64,000 nt of DNA from Chitinophaga filiformis. Lineage in GTDB: Bacteria > Bacteroidota > Bacteroidia > Chitinophagales > Chitinophagaceae. Of this stretch, positions 1 to 7,049 are shown one piece after another. Positions within the stretch are counted from its first letter, which is position 1, and each line of letters opens with the position of its first letter. The stretch covers positions 6,551,001 through 6,615,000 of the forward strand of contig NZ_CP095855.1 in the NCBI RefSeq assembly GCF_023100805.1, written 5' to 3'. Below the pieces are notes generated by a model. It searched no databases, was not told the origin of the DNA, and saw only the letters and a list, made by a program, of their open reading frames with translations. Made by a program: the position numbers and the translations under genes.

Positions 1-213
1 AATGTATGTATTGCCATATTAGGCTTATTCATTGGTTCGCTTATGCTTTTCTATAGAAAACCTCCAGATGACAACAAGCTTATCAATAGAAAGATTGAAA
101 AGATGGAGTCAAGACTAAATTTGTTAGATACCAATATTATAATTGTGAGAAAGCAAATTCTAAATATCAATAACCAACAGCAAGATACGTCTAAGAAAAT
201 GAAAAGGGATTGA
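1..213 (+). CDS. Partial membrane-anchored coiled-coil protein, 5' end outside window
   Basis: The first reading frame is open from base 1 to a TGA at 211-213 and encodes about 70 residues. It begins inside a hydrophobic stretch (residues about 3-18, VCIAILGLFIGSLMLF) that would be a membrane anchor or the end of a signal anchor. A charged helical segment rich in K, E, N and Q follows, with a heptad-like pattern (residues about 28-60) suggesting a short coiled coil. The real start lies to the left. It is the only plus-strand gene of the island and converges on the three-gene cassette at 285-2115. The family is not recognised. It could be a small accessory protein of the mobile element; that is inference. 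Confidence 0.5.
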   Translation, partial: NVCIAILGLFIGSLMLFYRKPPDDNKLINRKIEKMESRLNLLDTNIIIVRKQILNINNQQQDTSKKMKRD

Positions 214-284
214 TCGGCAATTTTGGTTAGTCTGTATTAGATGAAATTGTAAAAAATTTCCTGATATTTTGATCTAAATATTAA

Positions 285-896
285 CTAATCACTTTGGGGA
301 TCAATTTCAAATTCTTCAATTGAAAACTTGGATATCTTTATCAGCTTCTGCCTTATTTCTGCTTGAATCAGCTTTCTTGTGTGAGATCTTTGACCAGGCT
401 TTTGTTCTACTTGGCTCCCATCCAAGTTTCTGAAGTCTACATCCAATTCAAAATGACAAATATTTGAAATTAAAGGGTCATGTTTGGCAGTTACAACAAA
501 ACGATAAGCATGTTCGCCATCCAGGTTAGGATATGGATAGGTATCAGAATACTGTATATCTCTTATTTTGAAAAGGAAGTACCCCCTATCGTGATTATAG
601 GTAAATTCAGCATCTTGAGGAGTATATCCATCCTCTCCTTCATTCCATTTTTGATAAAACTTGTGCTTGTCTTCGCAAATAAATTCAATAAAAATATCGT
701 CTACATCTGAATCTGGAATCTTATTCACAGAATATGTAAAAATTTCTTTATCGTTAATTGCTTCTGCAGCTAAATTTCCTTCAGAATCCTTTAATTCTGA
801 ATTAGGAGGTACCCATCTACAAAGCAGTTCTTCTTCATTGGGTTGTGGAATATATTTATGATTTGATCTAGGTACCAATCTAGATGGATAGGGCAT
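285..896 (-). CDS. Uncharacterised protein, third gene of an island cassette
   Basis: This encodes 203 residues from an ATG at 894-896. The start lies inside the 3' end of the upstream gene (17-bp overlap), so the two are probably translationally coupled. There is no signal peptide, membrane segment or catalytic motif that I can name. The protein is acidic and mixed alpha/beta in appearance, with a proline-rich start (IPQPNEEELLCRWVPP) and a basic C-terminal helix (residues about 168-190). It is the last gene of a minus-strand operon with 880-1500 and 1525-2115. Base composition is AT-rich like the rest of the island. The function is unknown. The strict gene coupling suggests the three products work together. 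Confidence 0.75.
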   Translation of the reverse strand: MPYPSRLVPRSNHKYIPQPNEEELLCRWVPPNSELKDSEGNLAAEAINDKEIFTYSVNKIPDSDVDDIFIEFICEDKHKFYQKWNEGEDGYTPQDAEFTYNHDRGYFLFKIRDIQYSDTYPYPNLDGEHAYRFVVTAKHDPLISNICHFELDVDFRNLDGSQVEQKPGQRSHTRKLIQAEIRQKLIKISKFSIEEFEIDPQSD

Positions 897-1500
897 TGTA
901 TTCTAATTCTTTTGTTTTTTTATCTATTGAATTCGTTCTCGTGGATGATTGCATCGTTAATTCCATTATTTTTTGTTTTAACAAAGCAAAAACATTCTTG
1001 GTTTCTCCAAATTGTTTTAGAACGACTTCATCGTTATGATATGTTGTTAAAACAGCTTCAACAAAATCATCTTCGGAATCTTTAGTATAAAAAACTTCAA
1101 GATGAGTTTCTATAAGTGGAACATTGTAAAATCTAAAGTAAATGCTGTGATCGTTAGTTAAGTTAACAATAATATTGCTTGGGCGTAGTGTCGATATAAA
1201 AGATAATGCGTTGTTGAAATAACTCCTAGCCTCTACTTCATAGCCTTCTATTAAGTGTTTCTTACGCAATAGATCAAGTTCAAACTTGTCCAATACATTG
1301 AAAAGCATTTTCGCCTCGATTGATGTTCTGAGAATCTCGCGAGAGGATGGTATAGGCCAATAATTAGGCAAATAAGTATGAGGCCCCCAGAGACCAACTG
1401 TACAGTCAATATCTCTATAATAAATTTTCCGACAATTAAATCTCATAGTAGTCGTACAAAGCGTAGAATGGGGCAGTAATACATAAGCATCATTAGACAT
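880..1500 (-). CDS. Uncharacterised protein, middle gene of an island cassette
   Basis: This is a 206-residue soluble protein with an ATG at 1498-1500. The central part reads as helix (residues about 58-95), then a beta-rich segment (ALSFISTLRPSNIIVNLTND, then alternating hydrophobic strands), then a final helix (FALLKQKIMEL). The plan of a helix, a proline-containing turn, strands with a 'dgsi-f-f' pattern and an acidic end is loosely like small proteins that accompany TIGR04255-type genes in other bacteria. That resemblance is from memory and unverified. It is 24 bp downstream of 1525-2115 and overlaps the next gene by 17 bp. The function is unknown. Confidence 0.75.
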   Translation of the reverse strand: MSNDAYVLLPHSTLCTTTMRFNCRKIYYRDIDCTVGLWGPHTYLPNYWPIPSSREILRTSIEAKMLFNVLDKFELDLLRKKHLIEGYEVEARSYFNNALSFISTLRPSNIIVNLTNDHSIYFRFYNVPLIETHLEVFYTKDSEDDFVEAVLTTYHNDEVVLKQFGETKNVFALLKQKIMELTMQSSTRTNSIDKKTKELEYNALSI

Positions 1501-1524
1501 AGTGTTTGGATTTAATATTGCACA

Positions 1525-2115
1525 CTATTTAAATAATTGATTAATAAATTCATTTGCGACAGTTGTGAAATCTTCATATGATTTCAAAATGTCAAAATCT
1601 ATCTCTGAGAAAGACTTATCGTTAAATTCAGTGTGAAAATTCAGAACAACTAAGCCAGAAGAAGATGTCTCTCCTCGTACTAATTTAACATAACAAGTTG
1701 TCAAACTGTTGACAGAAAATGTTAAATCTATCATATTTATTCTGCTATCTCTGAATTTGGTAGCACTTTCGTTGGATAACAAATCATCAAACTTATAATC
1801 ACTTATTTCAATATCAAAATTGATACCTATTCCTGTTGCTTTTATGAATGGTAGAGCTTTGCAGTATTTTGAAGCTAGGTCAAAAGCTTTGATATCTTCT
1901 CCTACAATTCCTAACCTCGTATTTTCTACTTGAATTGACGTTCCATCTTTTAGCACTACTCGACTATAAGAAGGGGTATAAACACTATTATTTCTATCTA
2001 ATTCATCAATATCCTTAATCATTTCTGCCTTTAAAAGGAAATAATCAGAAACAAGAGATGGATTATGGGAATTGGCTAAAACGACGATTGAGCGTTTGCT
2101 AGTATAAGATTCCAC
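1525..2115 (-). CDS. Uncharacterised protein, first gene of an island cassette (possibly TIGR04255-like)
   Basis: This encodes 196 residues. The only plausible start is GTG at 2113-2115, since the next in-frame Met is about 32 codons in. It is beta-rich: an N-terminal strand (RSIVVLANS), a central block (LKDGTSIQVENTRLGIVGED) followed by a hydrophobic strand with glycines (KATGIGINFDIEI), more strands, and a C-terminal helix (EDFTTVANEFINQLF). This order resembles TIGR04255-family proteins in outline, but I cannot confirm it. It heads the minus-strand cassette and lies 270 bp after the end of the VapE-like gene, from which it is separated by a hairpin terminator. The function is unknown. Confidence 0.72.
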   Translation of the reverse strand: MESYTSKRSIVVLANSHNPSLVSDYFLLKAEMIKDIDELDRNNSVYTPSYSRVVLKDGTSIQVENTRLGIVGEDIKAFDLASKYCKALPFIKATGIGINFDIEISDYKFDDLLSNESATKFRDSRINMIDLTFSVNSLTTCYVKLVRGETSSSGLVVLNFHTEFNDKSFSEIDFDILKSYEDFTTVANEFINQLFK

Positions 2116-2342
2116 TTACAGTAGAAATTTTAGAAAATTAAGGATGCAAAGTTATTGAATTGAGATCAAATCTAATCAATTAATTGAGATTTCCAAATAA
2201 ATGTATTAGTAAGAGAATGAATATATGGGGATCTACTTAATTTACACCCATACTTTCCTTTATTAAAAGTACCTAATACCACTGCTATTGCCATTCAGTA
2301 TTTTCTTGGCTCTTAAAGCTACTTATTTTATCAAATGAGTAA

Positions 2343-2379
2343 AGGAAGATTATCTCAGCTGTTTTGAGATAATCTTCCT
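2343..2379 (-). terminator. Hairpin terminator after the VapE-like gene
   Basis: A perfect 15-bp inverted repeat (2343-2357 and 2365-2379) with a 7-nt loop lies seven bases after the stop of the minus-strand VapE-like gene. The tract that follows on the minus strand is only moderately T-rich. It would separate transcription of the integrase/VapE block from the 285-2115 cassette. Confidence 0.7.
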
Positions 2380-2385
2380 GAAACT

Positions 2386-3693
2386 CTATGCTGTCAATAT
2401 CTGGATCGCAACTTTCTCTTTAAGTGCATAAACATAGACACCACCAGATTTAATTCTTGGGAACTCGTACTTCTTCATATACTTTCCAATCTTTTGTGTA
2501 AGGCTGTCATTCACCTGCAAGTTGGACTTTCCTGATAAAAACTGTGCAATCTCTGTAGCTGTCCACTTATGCTGAGGTGTTTCCTCTTCAATTTTTACAG
2601 GAACAAGCCACTTAAGAATAAGCTCCTCTATATAGCTTATAGCCTGGAACTGTTCGTTGCTTTCTGCTACTTCCTCAATCTCTTCTGCATTAAAGAAATG
2701 TGGAAATCCACTGTTCAGTAAATGCTTAGCTTGAGCATACACCATATCCATATTAATACTGTGGTTGAACTGAATTTCTGAAACATCAAAACAAAGAAAT
2801 CTTCTATTCCCTGTTGTATCATTTAAAAATTGCTTATTATTCACTGATCCCATAAAGGAAGCTCTTCTTGGCATACTTTCATCAAAATGTGCATATGCTC
2901 TTCTAACCTTAATCTCAGGAGCTGTAATAATTTCCTTTAGCTTCTCTGTGTTTGAGGATGTCAAATTATCCATCTCATCTAAATTAATGAGGAAACACTC
3001 CGCCATCCTGATTTTTGTATCCTTGTTATTTAGGTTTGGAATACCTGAATAGAAGTATCTTTTAAGAGGATCAGGAACTAACTTGTACATCCAACTTGTT
3101 TTTCCAATTCCTTGTTTTCCAGCGAAAACTATTGCAGTATGATTTACTTGTTTATCATCAGTGGCACATGCAACTACAGCTACAATCCATTTTTTGAACC
3201 ATTCTTGCCATTTCACATCATTGTTGGTTTTTACTGTTTCTGCCAATTGCTTAATATAGTCTGTTCTACCATCCCAGACTGGCAAGTTATTAAAGTAACT
3301 AGTAAATGGATTGTAAACAGGGGCAAAGTCAGAATAGATAATGGATTTTAAAGCATCCTTCGATATTCTGATTTTCCTCTTCATTAGCTCTCTGATAATA
3401 GAATTAAACTTCAAATCATCTAATAGTGAAAAGGGCACTTCTTCTTTCTTCTTAAATTCTAATCTTCCCAAAACTTGGTTTATTCTGAAATCATAATTAT
3501 TGCCCAAATATCTTTCAACTAAATCAATTGATGAAGGGCTATCATCCTCAACAGCCATTTGACTGACTGCATCCATCAGAAAATCTTTGTAATCTGATTC
3601 TTGAAGGTTACCCTCGTTACCCTCTGAAGCAATAGGGGTAAGGTGGGTAAGGTTTGTCTCTGTAACTACCTGTGGATTCTGCATCTCTGCCAT
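2386..3693 (-). CDS. VapE-family P-loop ATPase/helicase-like protein of a mobile element
   Basis: A 435-residue protein of the virulence-associated protein E type (VapE, PF05272-like), a superfamily-3-helicase-related NTPase found next to primases and integrases on phages and genomic islands. A Walker A motif is at residues 191-199 (GKQGIGKTS) and a Walker B-like strand at 235-240 (LINLDE). The arginine-rich segment KVRRAYAHFDESMPRRASF and the following NNKQFLNDTTGNRRFL are typical of this family (sensor and arginine-finger region). The first 50 residues are acidic and low in complexity. No primase domain is fused here. The start is the ATG at 3691-3693, preceded by a long A/T tract. It probably acts in replication or maintenance of the excised island. 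Confidence 0.88.
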   Translation of the reverse strand: MAEMQNPQVVTETNLTHLTPIASEGNEGNLQESDYKDFLMDAVSQMAVEDDSPSSIDLVERYLGNNYDFRINQVLGRLEFKKKEEVPFSLLDDLKFNSIIRELMKRKIRISKDALKSIIYSDFAPVYNPFTSYFNNLPVWDGRTDYIKQLAETVKTNNDVKWQEWFKKWIVAVVACATDDKQVNHTAIVFAGKQGIGKTSWMYKLVPDPLKRYFYSGIPNLNNKDTKIRMAECFLINLDEMDNLTSSNTEKLKEIITAPEIKVRRAYAHFDESMPRRASFMGSVNNKQFLNDTTGNRRFLCFDVSEIQFNHSINMDMVYAQAKHLLNSGFPHFFNAEEIEEVAESNEQFQAISYIEELILKWLVPVKIEEETPQHKWTATEIAQFLSGKSNLQVNDSLTQKIGKYMKKYEFPRIKSGGVYVYALKEKVAIQILTA

Positions 3694-3819
3694 TTTTTTT
3701 GTTTTTTGTTATTGTTTTTTTTTAACAATACAAAAGTGCAAATTATGTTAAGGTCCTTTGATCCTGAACAAGTCCTGTCAGGACTAATCAGACTACAGAA
3801 TCCAATATGGTGAAGGGTT

Positions 3820-4575
3820 TTATTTTTTATCTTTAAATTTACTAGTGTCTATTCTATCGTCTTTTAAGGCTCTTTTATCCTCTTTACTGGGAGTTAAAAG
3901 TGTGTCGATAGATGAAGCACTAAGAGGTTGCCCATCCTTCTCAATAAAATTATTTAACAGGAAATTCTTTACTTGATCTTTGGTGGCTTTTATTAGTGGT
4001 TCACCACCATTCTCTACATTGGAATAAAGGTCATAAAATAATGTAATCAATACCTTTGACTTACCCATCCATTGAAGTTTGTAGGAAGTCTGTTGAGCAG
4101 AAGAGAGATTTATATGCTGTTGTTGTGTGGCATCATCGTGAACAGCATATTTTTCTGTCAGTTCATTTTTAAGGGATTTCAATGAGCCTGCTACAAAAGT
4201 GTATTTGCTTATATGTTCCAATTCATCAGCATACAGTATAAGTGTATTCAAGGTCTTGTATAATGTCTTGAGATATAGTACTTGTTTTTTCTCATCGTCT
4301 ATTTCTAGCAATCTATTATCTATTCTATCCAATGAATTAAAAAGCTCCTCATTAATCTTGCCTTCCAGGTAGGTGGTAAAAGTTATTGTTACATTTTCAA
4401 TAACCAGATCGTCCTCATTACTGCCATGTACTTCAGCATATTCAATAGTCCCATTCGCATAATCTCTATTTGTAACCTTTCCATATTCTGTAGTAGTATG
4501 AAAGCTAAGTCTTTCCTTAGTTATTTTATTTCTTAAAATTAAATCCTTGAAATATTGCAATGGGTGCTGTTCCAT
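3820..4575 (-). CDS. Hypothetical island protein with RteC-like C-terminus
   Basis: This encodes 251 residues from an ATG at 4573-4575. The N-terminal half is charged and helical. The C-terminal third contains a pattern (YKLQWMGKSKVLITLFYDLY, then ATKDQVKNFLLNNFIEKDG) like the C-terminal domain of RteC and related proteins of Bacteroidetes mobile elements. There it looks like a DNA-binding-type helical unit. I infer a regulatory or accessory role in the element. It sits between the integrase block and the VapE-like gene on the same strand, a gene order commonly seen in Bacteroidetes integrative elements. There is no catalytic motif, signal peptide or membrane segment. Confidence 0.65.
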   Translation of the reverse strand: MEQHPLQYFKDLILRNKITKERLSFHTTTEYGKVTNRDYANGTIEYAEVHGSNEDDLVIENVTITFTTYLEGKINEELFNSLDRIDNRLLEIDDEKKQVLYLKTLYKTLNTLILYADELEHISKYTFVAGSLKSLKNELTEKYAVHDDATQQQHINLSSAQQTSYKLQWMGKSKVLITLFYDLYSNVENGGEPLIKATKDQVKNFLLNNFIEKDGQPLSASSIDTLLTPSKEDKRALKDDRIDTSKFKDKK

Positions 4576-4639
4576 AAAATAAAATAGGTGCAGGATTGTT
4601 TATTTACCTGCACCTAAAGTAATAAAAGTTTGATTTGCA

Positions 4640-4822
4640 TTACAATTTGCAAAACAAACAAAATATTGCCAGTACCATAGTACCTATTAGCATAATAACC
4701 ATTGGATTATCTCTCAAGTCTACTCTATGATAAGGCAAAACCTTATCTGCTGTTATACTTCCCAATATCCAACTTATAGCCAATAGTATTATAGCACTGA
4801 AAATCAGACTAATACTATTCAT
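4640..4822 (-). CDS. Small two-helix membrane protein
   Basis: A 60-residue product if translation begins at the ATG at 4820-4822; a longer version would need a TTG at 4850-4852. It has two hydrophobic segments (residues about 3-23 and 41-58) separated by a short polar loop with a basic patch (ADKVLPYHRVDLRDNP), so a hairpin inner-membrane protein is predicted. It lies 37 bp after the integrase stop and upstream of the 251-residue protein, on the same strand, so it probably belongs to the element's operon. The family is not recognised. Its small size and AT-rich composition leave some doubt that it is a gene. Confidence 0.55.
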   Translation of the reverse strand: MNSISLIFSAIILLAISWILGSITADKVLPYHRVDLRDNPMVIMLIGTMVLAIFCLFCKL

Positions 4823-4858
4823 TTTATTAATTAAGTAATTGAAAATGAGCAATAAGAA

Positions 4859-6064
4859 CTAATTGCCCTGTTTATTGATGGTTGGCAGGACTACAGCAGG
4901 TCTTGTAACACTTACATAATTCCTGATGGTTGTATCTACTGTAGAATGGCCCATTAAATAAGCCACATCTGTTAAAACCATCCCTTGTTGTACAGCCCTT
5001 GTACCAAAAGAATGCCTTGCAGCATATAAATCCCTGTCTGCAATACCAAGAGCAAGCATAACTGGCTTAATAACCCTCTTTTTTAGCATTCTGTCATCAA
5101 TTGATAGCCCTTTGGGGGAAAGGAATACTAAACTATCAGGTTCTCTGTCATGTAAAAGAGGAGTTAGTAGTGCTAAAAGTTCCTCTGTTAATGGGAGGTA
5201 TCTTATATTACCTGTTTTGGTGCCTTTACTTATTCTGGCAGCATGGTGGGTACCTTTGGTAGTTCTGGCTAAAGTGTCTGAGATCTCTATCTGTCCAGCC
5301 TCAAAATCTATATGCTTTACCTTTAGGCCTATAGCTTCAGCATTTCTGACACCAGTAAGGAAGATGAATTTTAAAAAGGGATAGTAAAGGGAATGCCTAT
5401 ATGGAGAGAACTTATGACAATAGGTATCTTTTCTGATTGCTTCCAGAAAATTATTGATCTCCTCCTCAGTTAGTGGCTCCCTTCTCTTATTCTTGCTTTT
5501 CCTCTTTTCTCTTCTTTTGGTAACATGCAATAGAGGATTTATTGTAATTACCCCTGTATCCTGTAACCAGGAGAAAAAACTACTCAGGAAATTCAGTCTT
5601 CTGTTATAAGTTATTACAGACCACTTCTCCCCTATCATTTTAGCAGCTATATCCTCCAATGGAACATTCACATACCTTCCCAACATCCTACTGACACCTA
5701 AATAATCAACTGACAGGTCAATATTGATATTTCTGATATTCTTAGTCCAGTCATTGAACTTGCTAACTAATTGATCCAGGTAAATTACTGTAGATTCTGG
5801 GATTTCTATTTGTAGAGGAGTGGAAATAACTGGTTTTACAGGCTCTGGCTTATATTTCACTAAAGTGGTATCAAAGCACCCCTTCATAATGTCCAGCTTA
5901 ATTTCAGCTACCTTAAGTGTAGCATGGTGCATATTCTCTGGTAAATAGGAATAAGGCATATTTAATGTACACCTGATTCCTTCATGCCTCCATCTGAGCC
6001 TTATTCTACCTCTATGATTACCTATTGAGATTTCTCCCTTGAGAGGCTTCTTATTGTACCCCAT
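4859..6064 (-). CDS. Tyrosine recombinase (integrase) of the tRNA-His island
   Basis: A 401-residue site-specific recombinase if started at the ATG at 6062-6064; an in-frame TTG four codons upstream is also possible. The N-terminal 60 residues form an arm-type DNA-binding domain (basic, HRGRIRLRWRHEGIRC), followed by a core-binding SAM-like domain (about 105-200) and the catalytic domain. Visible catalytic boxes are TGVRNAEAIGL (first Arg), YAARHSFGT (box II, Tyr replacing the usual first His, as in many Bacteroidetes integrases), LMGHSTVDTT and the nucleophile Tyr about 383 in RNYVSVTR. It is transcribed away from the tRNA-His gene, whose 3' end lies 167 bp away. It most likely catalyses integration and excision at that tRNA. 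Confidence 0.93.
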   Translation of the reverse strand: MGYNKKPLKGEISIGNHRGRIRLRWRHEGIRCTLNMPYSYLPENMHHATLKVAEIKLDIMKGCFDTTLVKYKPEPVKPVISTPLQIEIPESTVIYLDQLVSKFNDWTKNIRNINIDLSVDYLGVSRMLGRYVNVPLEDIAAKMIGEKWSVITYNRRLNFLSSFFSWLQDTGVITINPLLHVTKRREKRKSKNKRREPLTEEEINNFLEAIRKDTYCHKFSPYRHSLYYPFLKFIFLTGVRNAEAIGLKVKHIDFEAGQIEISDTLARTTKGTHHAARISKGTKTGNIRYLPLTEELLALLTPLLHDREPDSLVFLSPKGLSIDDRMLKKRVIKPVMLALGIADRDLYAARHSFGTRAVQQGMVLTDVAYLMGHSTVDTTIRNYVSVTRPAVVLPTINKQGN

Positions 6065-6197
6065 TATGTACCCCAAATTGAAGTTATAGGGTCACTTTTG
6101 GGGCATTTTCTAATTTCAGAGGATTGGACTTAATAAAACTACCCTTTGTATCATTTTAGCTAAACCTATGTCCATTCGACATTTCAGGGCACAAAAA

Positions 6198-6219
6198 AAG
6201 GCAGCATTTCTGCTGCCTT
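6198..6219 (-). terminator. Rho-independent terminator of tRNA-His
   Basis: A perfect 9-bp stem (6198-6206 with 6211-6219, 4-nt loop) lies just downstream of the tRNA-His 3' end on the minus strand. It is followed on that strand by seven T residues. It is an ordinary strong intrinsic terminator and would also block read-through towards the island. Confidence 0.85.
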
Positions 6220-6230
6220 TCTGCTTTTTG

Positions 6231-6262
6231 GGTGATCGAAGGGTTTCGAACCCTCGACCCTC
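6231..6262. other. Presumed attachment site: 3' end of tRNA-His
   Basis: The T arm and 3' acceptor of tRNA-His are the usual target for tyrosine integrases located beside a tRNA. The island side begins immediately left of 6231. I find no second copy of the tRNA 3' end in 1-6200, so the opposite attachment site must lie outside the window. The exact core is not determinable here. Confidence 0.4.
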
Positions 6263-6304
6263 AGAACCACAATCTGATGCTCTAACCAACTGAGCTACGA
6301 CCAC
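6231..6304 (-). tRNA. tRNA-His (GTG)
   Basis: On the minus strand the sequence folds into a full cloverleaf. It has a 7-bp acceptor stem (GTGGTCG with CGATCAC, one G-U), a D arm AGCTCAGTTGGTTAGAGC, and an anticodon loop TTGTGGT giving anticodon GTG (His). The T arm contains GGTTCGAAAC. The base just 5' (6305 on the plus strand, G on the tRNA strand) can pair with the C73 discriminator, the G-1:C73 signature of tRNA-His. The 3' end faces the integrase at 4859-6064. Confidence 0.95.
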
Positions 6305-6399
6305 CGTTTGTTTTGATTGGGATGCAAAGATAACAAAATGCGTTTTAAATTTCCAAATTTTTTCGCCTTTCTTTGCTTACTTTTTTTAATCATCGCTTT

Positions 6400-6960
6400 A
6401 TGTCATTATATATCATCCCTTTTTTAGGAGCACTTACAGGTTGGCTGACCAACAAAATAACTATCCTTTTCGCGCTCCGCTCCTTGTCCCGGCGTCAGCA
6501 ACAACTGGCAGATCAAACAGGTGAATTTGTAGCTACAAAACTCTTCTCTTTTGACGAGGTCCGGCAGCAACTTGCCGACCCGGAAAAAATCAAAAGTATG
6601 ATCCCGGTAGTGGAAGTGCATATGGATACTTTCCTTCGGGAAAAACTGCCGGAAGCGATGCCTGTTTTCAAAATGTTTATTGGCGACAGCACCATCCAGC
6701 AGGTAAAGACGGTACTGGTTGCAGAACTGGATAATATGTTCCCTGAAATCATCGATCAATACCTCCGGCAAACAGAAAAAGAACTGGATGTCCGCGCTAT
6801 CGTCAGCCGGAAGATCAGCGCCCTTTCAGTCGATCAGCTGAAAAAGCTGATCACAGTTTCACTGCGCCGCGAACTGCGTTTAGCAGAAATGGGCGGAGCA
6901 GCCATCGGTTTTTTCATCGGATTACTACAGCTGTGGATTGCCCTACACCACAATAACTGA
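6400..6960 (+). CDS. DUF445 family membrane-associated protein
   Basis: This encodes 186 residues from ATG 6400; an upstream in-frame TTG at 6373 is unlikely. The start, IPFLGALTGWLTNKITILFAL, is the characteristic N-terminal membrane segment of DUF445 proteins. A helical cytoplasmic region follows, and a C-terminal hydrophobic segment (GGAAIGFFIGLLQLWIAL, residues about 163-181) matches the 'GaxiGfxiGllq' end of the family. The product is short compared with the ~400-residue DUF445 proteins of Firmicutes, as is common in Bacteroidetes. The function of the family is not established; a role at the cell envelope is assumed. It is the first chromosomal gene right of the tRNA-His site. Confidence 0.8.
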   Translation: MSLYIIPFLGALTGWLTNKITILFALRSLSRRQQQLADQTGEFVATKLFSFDEVRQQLADPEKIKSMIPVVEVHMDTFLREKLPEAMPVFKMFIGDSTIQQVKTVLVAELDNMFPEIIDQYLRQTEKELDVRAIVSRKISALSVDQLKKLITVSLRRELRLAEMGGAAIGFFIGLLQLWIALHHNN

Positions 6961-7000
6961 CCATTCATCACAAATGGCAATACTTTACATATGAGATAGA

Positions 7001-7008
7001 TATTTTTG
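7001..7008 (+). promoter_or_regulatory. Bacteroidetes-type -7 promoter word (TATTTTTG)
   Basis: The octamer fits the TAnnTTTG -7 consensus of Bacteroidetes sigma-ABfr promoters and lies 42 bp before the ATG of the receptor gene at 7050. I see no clear TTG -33 element at the expected spacing, so this rests on the -7 word only. Confidence 0.35.
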
Positions 7009-7049
7009 TCCTGGTCTCAACAATTAGGTCTCTTTAATATCCATCATGC

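Noticed and set aside
6116-6304. Minus-strand frame of 62 codons
   Set aside because: Its first half is the tRNA-His sequence read as protein and the remainder crosses the terminator.
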